From: Armatimonadota bacterium
Lineage (GTDB): Bacteria; Armatimonadota; Fimbriimonadia; Fimbriimonadales; Fimbriimonadaceae
Direction: 5' to 3'
Length of the DNA: 64,000 nt
Assembly (NCBI GenBank): GCA_037138755.1
Contig: JBAXHT010000001.1
Location: forward strand, 157,805-221,804
The notes beneath the pieces were generated by a model. That model was not told the origin of the DNA, made no database searches, and worked only from the letters and a program-made list of their open reading frames with translations. Every line of letters starts with the position of its first letter. Position 1 is the first letter of the stretch. Made by a program: the position numbers and the translations under genes. Shown here in pieces: positions 8,677-17,107 of this stretch.

Positions 8677-10274
8677 CTCTTTTCGCCCTTACTCTTCTTA
8701 TCGTCCTGCTTCGAGCCTTTCGCGCCAGGCACCTTTACTTCTTGACCGTCTTTGAGGCGGCTATAGGTCATCGTCACCACCTTCTCACCCGGCTTGACGC
8801 CTGCCAGAATCTGAACTCGTTTCCCGTCAGTTTCGCCGACTTCGACTGGACGCAGGGCAACCTTATTGTCTTCACCCAGCACTGCAACAGATCCCTCAAC
8901 AATGGCTTCCTTCGGGACGATACACTCCGCCGAGACGCGCTTGAATACAAACGAAGCTTCGCCAAAAGCACCAGGTTTGAGGTTTCGTGCATTGTTAGTG
9001 ACTCGAACGAGCACGTTCACCCGGCGATTTGTTGGGTCGGCAACGCCGGCGATCGTTGCGACTTTGCCGTTGAGCTTCTCGCCGCTCGCTAGCGTCAGCT
9101 CAACCGGAAAGCCGACCGAGATGCGCCCTGATTGCTCGACCGCAAGCGATGCCCGGAAGAACAGCCAGCCATCCGACTGGATCACCAAGACCGCCGTTCC
9201 CGGAGACGCCAACGCTCCAGGATCAGCACTCCGCAACGAGACCACACCATCTACTGGTGAACGCAACGACGTTTCTCTCACTGCGACTTGAGCGGTAGAA
9301 ACTTGAGCTTCCGCTGCCGCAACCGTCGCGGCCAAAGCGCGAATATTCTCGGCAAAAGCGGGAGTCTGTGCACGGTTTCCTTGGGCCACCTTGACCGATC
9401 CCCTGGCCTGGTTCAGCCTCGCTTCGGCGTTCGAGATCGCGGTCTGCCCCGTTCGACTCACTTGGCCCAAAGACGCTTTCGCCGAACCCAAGTCGGCATC
9501 CGCAGATTTCACTTGCTGTCGAGCCGAATCCGCTCCTGCAACCGCTACTTCAACCTGTCGTTTCTGCACTTCTAGTTGGGTTGTCGCGTTGTTCAAATCC
9601 TGCTCCGACACGTACCCTTTTTCAAACAGCGACTGCTGTCGCTCAACAAGGCTCTTCTGGTTTGCGAGTGACGCTTGCTCGCGCGCGACCGTTGCTTCGG
9701 CTGATTTCTGAGCCGCCTTTGCGGTCGCAACTCGAGATTCCGCGACCTTGACCGCCGCCTCGGCGACCTCAACCTGACTCCTCAAGTTTTGAGTCGCCAG
9801 GTTCAAATCGTTCTTGGCTGCGATCATCACGGCGTTCTGCTGATCGAGGTTTCCGGCGACGCCTGAGTCAGTCGCACTCTTTTGGATCTTGGCTTGGGCC
9901 AGCCTCGACTTCGCTTCTGCCAAGCCCGCTTTTGCATTCGCCAGGGTCGCGAGCGCTGTTCCCTGGTCCAACTTGACCAGCACCTGACCAGCGGAGACTC
10001 GGTCGCCTTCCCGGACGGAAATTGATGCAATCTGACCAGAAGTACGGGGAGCAAGTTCGACTCGGTTGGGTGACTCCAATGCTCCGGATGCTGTCAGCTT
10101 GAGAACAATTTCCCCCGCAACCGCCTCAGCCACTTCTACAACCGGAGTCCTCGCACCCTTTGGAGGTCCACTCTTAGCGGCACCCTCAGCGGCACTCTTG
10201 GTCTTGTACTTCCAGCCAACCGCTCCGCCCAGCAGAACAACCAACCCCCAACCTAAGACAGTACCGCGTCGCAT
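8673..10274 (-). CDS. RND efflux periplasmic adaptor (membrane fusion protein)
   Basis: A 533-residue periplasmic adaptor that would bridge the RND permease and an outer-membrane channel. It starts with an inner-membrane anchor (residues 5-22), followed by a lipoyl half-motif (APRTSGQIASISVREGDRVSAGQVLVKLD). A very long Ala/Gln/Lys-rich coiled-coil hairpin occupies about residues 95-305. Then come the second lipoyl half (SLRSPVDGVVSL) and beta-barrel/membrane-proximal domains. The coiled coil is much longer than in AcrA-type adaptors, which may reflect a wider periplasm or a different channel partner. A GGAG ribosome-binding site precedes the start, and the gene overlaps the permease start by 4 bp. 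Confidence 0.92.
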   Translation of the reverse strand: MRRGTVLGWGLVVLLGGAVGWKYKTKSAAEGAAKSGPPKGARTPVVEVAEAVAGEIVLKLTASGALESPNRVELAPRTSGQIASISVREGDRVSAGQVLVKLDQGTALATLANAKAGLAEAKSRLAQAKIQKSATDSGVAGNLDQQNAVMIAAKNDLNLATQNLRSQVEVAEAAVKVAESRVATAKAAQKSAEATVAREQASLANQKSLVERQQSLFEKGYVSEQDLNNATTQLEVQKRQVEVAVAGADSARQQVKSADADLGSAKASLGQVSRTGQTAISNAEARLNQARGSVKVAQGNRAQTPAFAENIRALAATVAAAEAQVSTAQVAVRETSLRSPVDGVVSLRSADPGALASPGTAVLVIQSDGWLFFRASLAVEQSGRISVGFPVELTLASGEKLNGKVATIAGVADPTNRRVNVLVRVTNNARNLKPGAFGEASFVFKRVSAECIVPKEAIVEGSVAVLGEDNKVALRPVEVGETDGKRVQILAGVKPGEKVVTMTYSRLKDGQEVKVPGAKGSKQDDKKSKGEKR

Positions 10275-10354
10275 TTCACTCCAGCTTATTCAAACGAAGG
10301 ATGGTGAGAGGAGTTCTCGCGCTAGATTTTCATAACTTAACGGAAATCCTCAGC

Positions 10355-11146
10355 TCAAAGCTTGGAGTGTTTCTTCATAAACTCAAGCAAGATTGGAAAC
10401 CCGGGGGTTGGCATTCCTCCATGGTCGTAACCCTGAAACTCAAGGAGTTCGACTGACGGGTGGCCGACTTCTTTGAACATCCGCCAGAAGTAAGCAGATT
10501 CTTCATAGCGGCCGTACAACTCCTTGTTCCTATCCGCTGACAGCAGCAGAATTGGCGGCGCATCCTTTCGCACATGATATTGCGGAGCAAGATCGTCGAC
10601 AACCGGCTGGCGCTCCGGAATCCCCCGCTCTTGCCGGATCGTGTAGTGAGTGATCGACTGACCACTGAATGGAATCAGCCCGGCAAAGGAATCCGGATCG
10701 ACACCGTAAGGCTTGAGCCAGCGCTTATCGAGAGTGACCATACTCGCCAGATATCCGCCCGCTGAGTGTCCGCTCAGGAAGATCTTCGTTCGCGAGCCGC
10801 CGTACTTCTCGATGTTTTGAACCGTCCAGGCGACCGCCGCCGCTGCGTCTTCGATATAGGCAGGAGCCTTTGCCTTTGGGCTCAACCGATAGCCTGCAGC
10901 AACGACCGCGATCCCCTGATTCCGTAGGGCCTCCGGCACCCACTTCGAACCGCCCGTCAGCCCGCCACCGTGAAACCAAACGACGGTCGCGAAATCTATC
11001 TTCCCTTTGGGCACGTAAAGGTCAAGTTTGCATTTCTCGTTGACGTAATCATCGCTCGACTTGACCCGATACGCAACGTCCTTGTTGAGATCGTAGCCAA
11101 TTGTCTCTTGGGCGATTACAGCAAACGAGAGCAAGGCGGTTAGCAT
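10355..11146 (-). CDS. Alpha/beta-hydrolase (HSL/BD-FAE-like esterase), secreted
   Basis: A 263-residue alpha/beta-hydrolase with a short signal-peptide-like N-terminus (MLTALLSFAVIAQE). The oxyanion motif HGGG sits near residues 59-62, the nucleophile elbow GHSAGG near 127-132, and a terminal catalytic His in YDHGG near 245. This combination defines the hormone-sensitive-lipase/feruloyl-esterase-like carboxylesterases. The substrate is unknown; acetyl or feruloyl groups on plant polysaccharides would fit the glycosidase-rich neighbourhood. A TAAACT hexamer lies exactly 9 nt before the ATG, suggesting a leaderless transcript. It stands alone between the RND pair and the divergent GH130 gene. 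Confidence 0.85.
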   Translation of the reverse strand: MLTALLSFAVIAQETIGYDLNKDVAYRVKSSDDYVNEKCKLDLYVPKGKIDFATVVWFHGGGLTGGSKWVPEALRNQGIAVVAAGYRLSPKAKAPAYIEDAAAAVAWTVQNIEKYGGSRTKIFLSGHSAGGYLASMVTLDKRWLKPYGVDPDSFAGLIPFSGQSITHYTIRQERGIPERQPVVDDLAPQYHVRKDAPPILLLSADRNKELYGRYEESAYFWRMFKEVGHPSVELLEFQGYDHGGMPTPGFPILLEFMKKHSKL

Positions 11147-11155
11147 GACTTCGAA

Positions 11156-11161
11156 AGTTTA
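11156..11161 (-). promoter_or_regulatory. Candidate -10 element, leaderless esterase gene
   Basis: TAAACT read on the minus strand, 9 nt before the esterase ATG. The expected transcription start would fall on the start codon, and no Shine-Dalgarno sequence is present. The same hexamer recurs before purC, purE, a Gfo/Idh gene and the terminal phosphatase gene in this window. Confidence 0.45.
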
Positions 11162-11363
11162 GCCCTTCAGTTGGGCTTCTTGGTTCCACTTTTCCCGGTG
11201 GTCGCGCCAGGGATTGTCTACGGCCCGCCGAATCTACCAATCTTGCGCGACAGCGAGGGTTCAGCGGAGTACCCAGGGTTATGTCTGGTATCAACTGGAG
11301 AACCGCGAACCGCGCCCAAGCAACCCTTAGCCTACGAAGCACCCCTGTGACTTCGGAAGAGTT

Positions 11364-12347
11364 ATGAGACCAAGTGAGTACGAGGTGCTACTCCATCGGC
11401 ACCCCAAAAACCCGATCCTGACCGCCGCAGACTGGCCTTATCCTATCCACTCAGTGTTCAACCCCGGAGCCACAACTCTGCAAGATGGCACCACGCTGTT
11501 GCTCTGCCGAGTCGAAGATCGTCGAGGGATGTCGCACTTATGTGCTGCGAGGTCTCAAAACGGTGTAGACGGCTGGGTGATTGACTCCGAACCGACATTC
11601 GAGCCAGATCCAGAAAACTATCCTGAAGAGCTCTGGGGGGTCGAAGACCCGAGGATCACCTACATGTACGACCTCGAAGAATTCATGATCGCGTACACGG
11701 CGTTCGGAAAATCCGGCCCAGGTGTCGCCATCGCCTCCACCAAGGACTTCAAGAAATTCGAGCGATTCGGCCTCATTATGCAAGCCGACGACAAAGATGC
11801 GGCCCTCTTCCCCCGCATGTTCAACGGCGAATTTGGACTTATCCACCGTCCCTCCAACGAAAGCGGATCACACATGTGGCTTTCGTTTTCGCCCGACCTC
11901 CGAAACTGGGGCGGACACGTGATCCTACTTCCTGCCCACCGAGGATCATGGTGGGATGCCAACAAAATCGGCCTTTCACCCCCTCCAATCGAAACGGACC
12001 GAGGATGGCTTGTGATGTATCACGGCGTCAGACACCACGCCTCCGGTTCGCTCTATCGGGTGGGACTTGCTCTCTTTGACAAGGCCAATCCCGAGATCTG
12101 CCTCCTTCGAGGTCAACCATGGATTTTTGGCCCGGAAGCGCAGTATGAAGTCACCGGCGATGTCAGTCACGTCGTCTTCCCGACCGGGTACACCGTCGGC
12201 GCTGATGGCGATACCATCAACGTCTATTACGGTGCTTCCGACACCAGCGTCTGCCTCGCCACGGGAAGTATCAAGCAAATGCTGAACTGGCTCGATCGTA
12301 ATGGAACCGAAGGGATCAGTACGACTGAACCCGTGCAACCGGTTTAG
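11364..12347 (+). CDS. Glycoside hydrolase family 130 protein (beta-mannoside phosphorylase/hydrolase-like)
   Basis: A 327-residue five-bladed beta-propeller enzyme. Family features seen are NPGATTLQDGTTLLLCRVEDRRG near residue 35, WGVEDPRITYM near 92-102 with the catalytic-region Asp, an RPSNE-type block, WDANKIG near 195, WLVMYHGV near 213-220 and the terminal VYYGASD. GH130 enzymes phosphorolyse or hydrolyse beta-1,2- or beta-1,4-mannosides. Motifs here do not settle phosphorylase versus hydrolase. There is no signal peptide, so it probably acts on imported oligosaccharides. A GGAAGAG ribosome-binding site precedes the ATG. It is convergent with GH78, leaving only 3 bp between the stops. 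Confidence 0.88.
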   Translation: MRPSEYEVLLHRHPKNPILTAADWPYPIHSVFNPGATTLQDGTTLLLCRVEDRRGMSHLCAARSQNGVDGWVIDSEPTFEPDPENYPEELWGVEDPRITYMYDLEEFMIAYTAFGKSGPGVAIASTKDFKKFERFGLIMQADDKDAALFPRMFNGEFGLIHRPSNESGSHMWLSFSPDLRNWGGHVILLPAHRGSWWDANKIGLSPPPIETDRGWLVMYHGVRHHASGSLYRVGLALFDKANPEICLLRGQPWIFGPEAQYEVTGDVSHVVFPTGYTVGADGDTINVYYGASDTSVCLATGSIKQMLNWLDRNGTEGISTTEPVQPV

Positions 12348-12350
12348 GTG

Positions 12351-15095
12351 CTACTTCAACTTAAATTCGTAACGACCCGAGCCGAGTGCAAACTCGGCCC
12401 GCCCATTTGAAACCTGCTTGATACCTTCGACTGGCTTACCGGTTCCGCCCAACGAAATAGGATCATCGGAACCCAAAGGCAAAACCACCTGCGCTGAACA
12501 GTTGGGGGGAATCACAATCTCAAACCGAATCGATTCCCCAACCCGCCTCCAGTTACTCACAATCTTCCCTCGCACCGATCGGTAGCTCGATTTCACCCAA
12601 TCCACGCCTTCGGGAACCTGCGGGCGAATCACAATCTTGTCGAACCCCACGGCGTCCGGGGCCGGCTGAATGCCGCCCAGCCAGTTCATCATCCACTGGC
12701 TCACGGAGCCGAACATCGGGTGATTGTGGGAAAACGTATTGTCGCTAAACTCCCAGTGCTCCCAAAGGGTCGAAGCTCCGTTTTTGAGCATCCATCCCCA
12801 GCCCGGGAAGTCGGGTTGAGTTGCGATCTTGTACGCCAGCTCCGTGTGCCCAGCGTCCGAAAGAACCTGAAACATGTACTTCGTCCCCAGAATCCCCGTC
12901 GTAAGGTGATCCTTCGCCTTATGGATCTCGTTGATAAGATAAGCAATGACTCGTTCTCGGTCAGATTCCGGGATGATCCCCGTGTAGAGGCCGATGGCCT
13001 GGCTCGTCTGAGTTCCTGTCCCAACCTTTCCAGTAGTTGCGTCGAAGAACTGTTCCAGAAATGCTCGCTGGATCTTCTTTGCCAAGGCTAGGAAGTGCCG
13101 CCGATCTTCGGCTTTTCCGATTCGGGCCGCCGTCTTTGCCATGAGGCTTGCTGTTTGATAGTAGTGCGGCGTGACGAAGGGTCCAGGAGGGGTATCAGTT
13201 AAACCTTCGTGGTCGCTGAGACCATCCGTCACAATGCCGCTCGGATACCTTGCCTCCACTAGGTCCATCCACTTCTTTGCCGCCGAATACTCCATTTCGC
13301 CGATCTCGCGATCGCCGTAGTACTGATAAAGCTGATCCGCCAGCAGAACTGGAGCCATCGCCCAGACGAGACCGCAGTACTGAATCCCCATGGAGGGGGC
13401 AGTGTCCGTGAACATTCCATCGGGCTGCGCACTATCCGACCAGTCCCGAACCGCCTTGGCGTAGAACCGTGACATATCATAGTTCGCCATAAGCGCCTCG
13501 CTGGTCGCGACGATATCTCCGCCGTAGCCGAGCTTCTCACGGTGCGGACAGTCCGACTGAACGCTGAAGATGTTCGACAAAAACGTCCGTCGGCACATCG
13601 CCTGAACCTCATTCAGCATCGAATTTGAGCACTGAAACTCGCCGACACCTTCGACATCCGAGTTGAGCCTCATCGCGGTGACTGCACTTAACGGCAACGC
13701 ACTGGGCAGTCCCGTAATCTCGACATAGCGGAAACCATGGAAGGTGAACTTTGGAGTGTACGTTTCCTTTCCGCCCTTGGCGATAAACGTATCCGCTTGC
13801 ACCGCCACCTCTGGAGCACCGGGTCCACCGACGCTTTCCCCGGTTTCCTTGCGCTTGTACTTGATCTGCCCCGCGACGCTTGTCATGGGGTTCAGCATTC
13901 CGTCTTTGTAAAGCAGTTCTCCGTAGCGAAGAGTGACTCTCGTTCCCGCGTCAATCTCGGTTTTCAGCCGCACCCAGCCCGCAAAGTTGACACCCATGTC
14001 GTAAACATAGACTCCGGGTTTTGGATTGCTTACCTTAACTGCAGTCCAAGTCGAGGTGACCCGAATTGGAGGTTGAGATTGTGAGACTAACCGGCCGATT
14101 GGGTCAGCCGCAGGGCTGGCTGCACGCCAGTTGGCGTCATCAAAGTCCGCTTTGTTCCAGCCTGCTTGCTCTCTACGTGCATCATAAACTTCGCCAAGAT
14201 AGACGTTGTTTCGAAGAATCGGCCCTTCTCCTACTCGCCAGCTTTCGTCGGTAGTCACGACTTGGCTGGAGCCATCTTTGAAATCAACGTTAAGCTGGGC
14301 TATCACCCTTGGTCGCCCAATCGTCAAGCTTTCTCGTAGGTTGAACCTGCCAAACAGTCGCAACGGAAGTGGGTTGTACCAGCCATCGCCAAGCATCACG
14401 CCGAGGCAGTTCTGACCCTTCACAAGTTGCTTTGTGACGTCGAAAACACTGTAAAGAACTCGATCCTCAACCCGCGTCCAGCCTGGGTCGAGCACGTGAT
14501 CTCCGACCTTCTCGCCGTTCAACGATGCCTCGTAGTAGCCAAGCCCAGAAACCAGCAATCTTGCTCTCGCAACTTCTTTGGACAACCCAAACTCTTTCCT
14601 CAACAGCGGCGCGGGGCTATCCGCGTAGAAGTCAGCTTCTGTCGTCGGAGCAAGTTTCCCGTCGGAGATCCACTTGGCTTGCCACTCGTGCAGAGACATC
14701 ATCCCCATTTCCCACCTCGATGGCTTGCTTGAGGCTATGGCTCCATCGGAACCCCAGATTTGCACTCTCCAAAAGCACTCTTGGCCCGTCCGAAGAGTCT
14801 TGCCCCGATAAGGGACATTGTTCTGCTGACTGCTCTCAACTCGCCGGCTATCCCAAAGGTCACCCTGACCGCGTTGCAACAGTTTTGGTGAGCTTGCTAC
14901 CAGGATTTGGTAGGCGACTTGGTTGGCATTTCGGACCCCCGGTTTTGACTGCAAAACCCAACTTAGGCGAGGGGCCGAGCTGTCGATTCCAAGAGGATTG
15001 ACTCGACCTTCACAACGCAACTCTACCGGCTCGATCGTCAGCACTTTTCTCATCGTCGTCCCCACTGCCGTTAAAGCGCATATCGAAGCCAACAT
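12351..15095 (-). CDS. Alpha-L-rhamnosidase, glycoside hydrolase family 78
   Basis: A 914-residue multidomain rhamnosidase that removes terminal alpha-L-rhamnose from plant glycosides or polysaccharides. The order is an N-terminal beta-sandwich (PVELRCEGRVNPLGIDSSAPRLSW), a Bac_rhamnosid_N-like region (GLGYYEASLNGEKVGDHVLDPGWT), and an (alpha/alpha)6 catalytic barrel. The barrel includes SDCPHREKLGYGGD near residues 515-528 (general-acid region) and the conserved GASTLWEHWE near 775. A C-terminal beta-sandwich follows. Start choice is uncertain: the first Met at 15095 gives a weak signal-like leader, while a Met 14 codons in (15053) would give a cytoplasmic form. It forms a rhamnoside-degradation set with GH106 2 kb away. 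Confidence 0.93.
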   Translation of the reverse strand: MLASICALTAVGTTMRKVLTIEPVELRCEGRVNPLGIDSSAPRLSWVLQSKPGVRNANQVAYQILVASSPKLLQRGQGDLWDSRRVESSQQNNVPYRGKTLRTGQECFWRVQIWGSDGAIASSKPSRWEMGMMSLHEWQAKWISDGKLAPTTEADFYADSPAPLLRKEFGLSKEVARARLLVSGLGYYEASLNGEKVGDHVLDPGWTRVEDRVLYSVFDVTKQLVKGQNCLGVMLGDGWYNPLPLRLFGRFNLRESLTIGRPRVIAQLNVDFKDGSSQVVTTDESWRVGEGPILRNNVYLGEVYDARREQAGWNKADFDDANWRAASPAADPIGRLVSQSQPPIRVTSTWTAVKVSNPKPGVYVYDMGVNFAGWVRLKTEIDAGTRVTLRYGELLYKDGMLNPMTSVAGQIKYKRKETGESVGGPGAPEVAVQADTFIAKGGKETYTPKFTFHGFRYVEITGLPSALPLSAVTAMRLNSDVEGVGEFQCSNSMLNEVQAMCRRTFLSNIFSVQSDCPHREKLGYGGDIVATSEALMANYDMSRFYAKAVRDWSDSAQPDGMFTDTAPSMGIQYCGLVWAMAPVLLADQLYQYYGDREIGEMEYSAAKKWMDLVEARYPSGIVTDGLSDHEGLTDTPPGPFVTPHYYQTASLMAKTAARIGKAEDRRHFLALAKKIQRAFLEQFFDATTGKVGTGTQTSQAIGLYTGIIPESDRERVIAYLINEIHKAKDHLTTGILGTKYMFQVLSDAGHTELAYKIATQPDFPGWGWMLKNGASTLWEHWEFSDNTFSHNHPMFGSVSQWMMNWLGGIQPAPDAVGFDKIVIRPQVPEGVDWVKSSYRSVRGKIVSNWRRVGESIRFEIVIPPNCSAQVVLPLGSDDPISLGGTGKPVEGIKQVSNGRAEFALGSGRYEFKLK

Positions 15096-15154
15096 TGCGC
15101 GAGTCTATCTGAACTTCGCTTTGCGGGGGCGTAGCTTTCCAAAACTTGCTTTGG

Positions 15155-15160
15155 TATAAT
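15155..15160 (+). promoter_or_regulatory. Extended -10 promoter of tRNA-Ala
   Basis: A perfect TATAAT preceded by TGG (TGn-extended -10) lies 44 nt before the mature tRNA-Ala 5' end. No good -35 is visible, which is common for extended -10 promoters. Between it and the tRNA lies a short leader containing a small TGC/GCA hairpin. Confidence 0.6.
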
Positions 15161-15204
15161 ATAAGTCCTGTCGAATCGCAGTGCTTTGCACAGCGAACAG
15201 TCGT

Positions 15205-15279
15205 GGGGGATTAGCTCAATGGGAGAGCACCTGCTTTGCAAGCAGGGGGTTAGGGGTTCGAGTCCCCTATCCTCCACCA
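15205..15279 (+). tRNA. tRNA-Ala (UGC)
   Basis: Complete cloverleaf. The acceptor stem is GGGGGAT/ATCCTCC with one G-T pair. The D arm is GCTC/GAGC, the anticodon stem CCTGC/GCAGG with loop TTTGCAA gives anticodon TGC, and the T arm is AGGGG/CCCCT with TTCGAGT. Discriminator A is followed by an encoded CCA. It stands alone, without rRNA genes nearby. Confidence 0.97.
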
Positions 15280-15546
15280 AAACATGAGACCTTTCGCACG
15301 GTCTACATCCGCGTCTGATATCCGAAGATCAGGTTATTTGCGTCTAATTCTTAAGTGGCATCGAGGATCGTCTCAAACTGCACAACGAAGGTGTATCCAG
15401 GTCAACCTAGTGTGGCATCCCTTGGTTGCTTGTCCACACTGAATCCTTTGAATCCCGATCCGAGGCCAAGGGAAAAGAGAAACAAATCAAAAGCCGGAAA
15501 TCCGCAGCAGCTATCCAAACCCTCATTGGAGAGGATCATGGCTGCG
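15280..15546. other. Intergenic region without recognisable gene
   Basis: These 267 bp lie between tRNA-Ala and the 3' end of the DUF4166 gene. Short open frames exist but none resembles a known protein, and no ribosome-binding site or strong hairpin was seen. Confidence 0.5.
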
Positions 15547-16227
15547 TCACCGCCGAGATTCCTCCCTTTTGGGCTTCACATGGCTCGGAATGTTTTCCGG
15601 ATCGACCTCTTCCCACTCGACGTCAAACACCCCAACAAAGCCGAATAGAGTTCCCCAGTATCGGCTCTTCACCTCGACCTCGATCCGGTACCGACCGATC
15701 TCATCGTCGAACCAGACGTAAACAAACGCCTTTCCGGAAAAGAACATTGGGAACTTGAAGGCAATCGCGCCCTCGTAAAACCGCTGCTCATCTGACTCAA
15801 TTCGGAGTCCGCCGTTTTCGGCAACGGTGAGTTTCAGATCAACCGCCAGGTGCTGGTGAGTTCCCATTCGGTCCACAACCGAATTCCGATCCGGATCGCG
15901 CACCATGTAAGCATCAAATCGCCGTCTGCGCCCAAGGTCGAACGTGCGTAGCTCCGTCACCGTTTCACGGCCCAACGAATCCACATAGGCCCAGTTCTCA
16001 ATGGTGAACGGCACGTTTTCGCCCTGTTCCGGAAACATGATGTTGCGCCAGGTACCCACCATTAAGAACGGGATCGTGTAGAACCTGCCGTGCCAAACCC
16101 GGTCCATGACCCCACGTCCGATCGCCCGCTTTCGATCCGTGCTATCAAAGCCAAACCGCTCCTGAATCTTAGGATGTAGCTTTTCGAACTCATCACCCAT
16201 GACGGTGGCGTAGATCGACTTTCCCAT
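15547..16227 (-). CDS. DUF4166 domain protein
   Basis: A 226-residue protein with the start placed at 16227, where TGATG joins the upstream stop and this ATG. The opening MGDEFEKLHPKIQERFGF motif, an FTIENWAYVDSLGRETVTE stretch, the THQHLAVDL block and the closing YWGTLFGFVGVFDVEW are typical of DUF4166. That domain often occurs alone or fused to short-chain dehydrogenases or membrane proteins such as YndJ. Biochemical function is unknown. It is translationally coupled to a CrtA-like monooxygenase gene, so the two products probably act together, possibly on a hydrophobic or isoprenoid substrate. The substrate idea is inference. Confidence 0.75.
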   Translation of the reverse strand: MGKSIYATVMGDEFEKLHPKIQERFGFDSTDRKRAIGRGVMDRVWHGRFYTIPFLMVGTWRNIMFPEQGENVPFTIENWAYVDSLGRETVTELRTFDLGRRRRFDAYMVRDPDRNSVVDRMGTHQHLAVDLKLTVAENGGLRIESDEQRFYEGAIAFKFPMFFSGKAFVYVWFDDEIGRYRIEVEVKSRYWGTLFGFVGVFDVEWEEVDPENIPSHVKPKREESRR

Positions 16228-16934
16228 CAGACGGCTCCCTTTGGCAGCAACGAGGTTCTGCCTTCCCACTCGCCGTATTCGGCGATGGGGCGGAAGCGAA
16301 GGGTCGTAAACTCGTGATGAAAATCTCGTCGCTCGCGCTCTTTCATCGCGTCGATGTGCCTCGCCGGACTTTCGACTCCGCTATGTCCGCGAACCATATC
16401 CACCATTGCCTGTTGTGTGTTCCAGATCGAGAACGTCGAAATCGTATGGGGATGCCTGATGGCGGCTAGAGTCAAGGTCGTTTCCGGGTGATCCCGAACC
16501 AAAGTTTCCACCGGCCGTCCCCACTTCACAAAACGTGGAATCTCGGGCAAGCGCATCCGAGCCAGCGTAAACGCGGCTACTGGAGCCTCCGGATCAGATT
16601 CGCCAACGGAGTAGGGAAGAGAATCAAACTCTTTCACAGATCCCCACTTCCTTAAAAACTCCATTCGAACATGCCAGCCCGAGGCAATACTCTGCCCCAG
16701 CCTAGTTGAACCCAAAAATTCATCAATCGCATTCTCACTTTCCCACGCCGCAAACATCACAACTCTACGGAGCTGAATTCGCTCTAGAGACAATATCGGC
16801 GATCCGAGTAGCATCGGTGTCAAACACTCAGCATGAACAAGCCCCGGAGTCCGTGTCCGAGAAGGCGGTCCGTAGAGCGAAGCAAGAGTGAGCGGAGCCG
16901 CCATCTGTGCCAAGCCGAGTGTGAAGACCTTCAT
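16227..16934 (-). CDS. Spheroidene monooxygenase (CrtA)-like protein
   Basis: A 235-residue protein probably of the dimeric alpha/beta-barrel heme monooxygenase fold. It resembles CrtA in several blocks: WESENAIDEFLGS near residues 64-76, a VAAFTLARMRLPEIPRFVKWG block near 120-140, then TLAAIRHPHTISTFSIWNTQQAMVDM (residues 153-178) and RERRDFHHEFTTLRFRPI near 200. CrtA enzymes introduce keto groups into acyclic carotenoids. The carotenoid operon 12 kb away makes a related role attractive, but CrtA homologues also occur outside carotenoid pathways. The gene heads a two-gene unit with DUF4166. It has no signal peptide. The call rests on motif memory, not alignment. Confidence 0.6.
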   Translation of the reverse strand: MKVFTLGLAQMAAPLTLASLYGPPSRTRTPGLVHAECLTPMLLGSPILSLERIQLRRVVMFAAWESENAIDEFLGSTRLGQSIASGWHVRMEFLRKWGSVKEFDSLPYSVGESDPEAPVAAFTLARMRLPEIPRFVKWGRPVETLVRDHPETTLTLAAIRHPHTISTFSIWNTQQAMVDMVRGHSGVESPARHIDAMKERERRDFHHEFTTLRFRPIAEYGEWEGRTSLLPKGAV

Positions 16935-17107
16935 TCCAACTTTCAGAATACATTGAAATCTCCTGTCGTTGCGTGCTTGATTGATCTTTCCTGACCTGAA
17001 ACTCTTTTAGGATGAAGCCATTCCAAAGTTGGATCTTACAAGCGCTGGGTTCTCGCCAGCACAGATGAGCGCAGCTTGTGCGACAACTATAGCCACGCCG
17101 TTTTTCC

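Noticed and set aside
15071-15280. Open frame on the minus strand over the tRNA-Ala gene
   Set aside because: It is the well-known spurious translation of a tRNA gene (DRGLEPLTPCLQS-type sequence); the tRNA explains the region.
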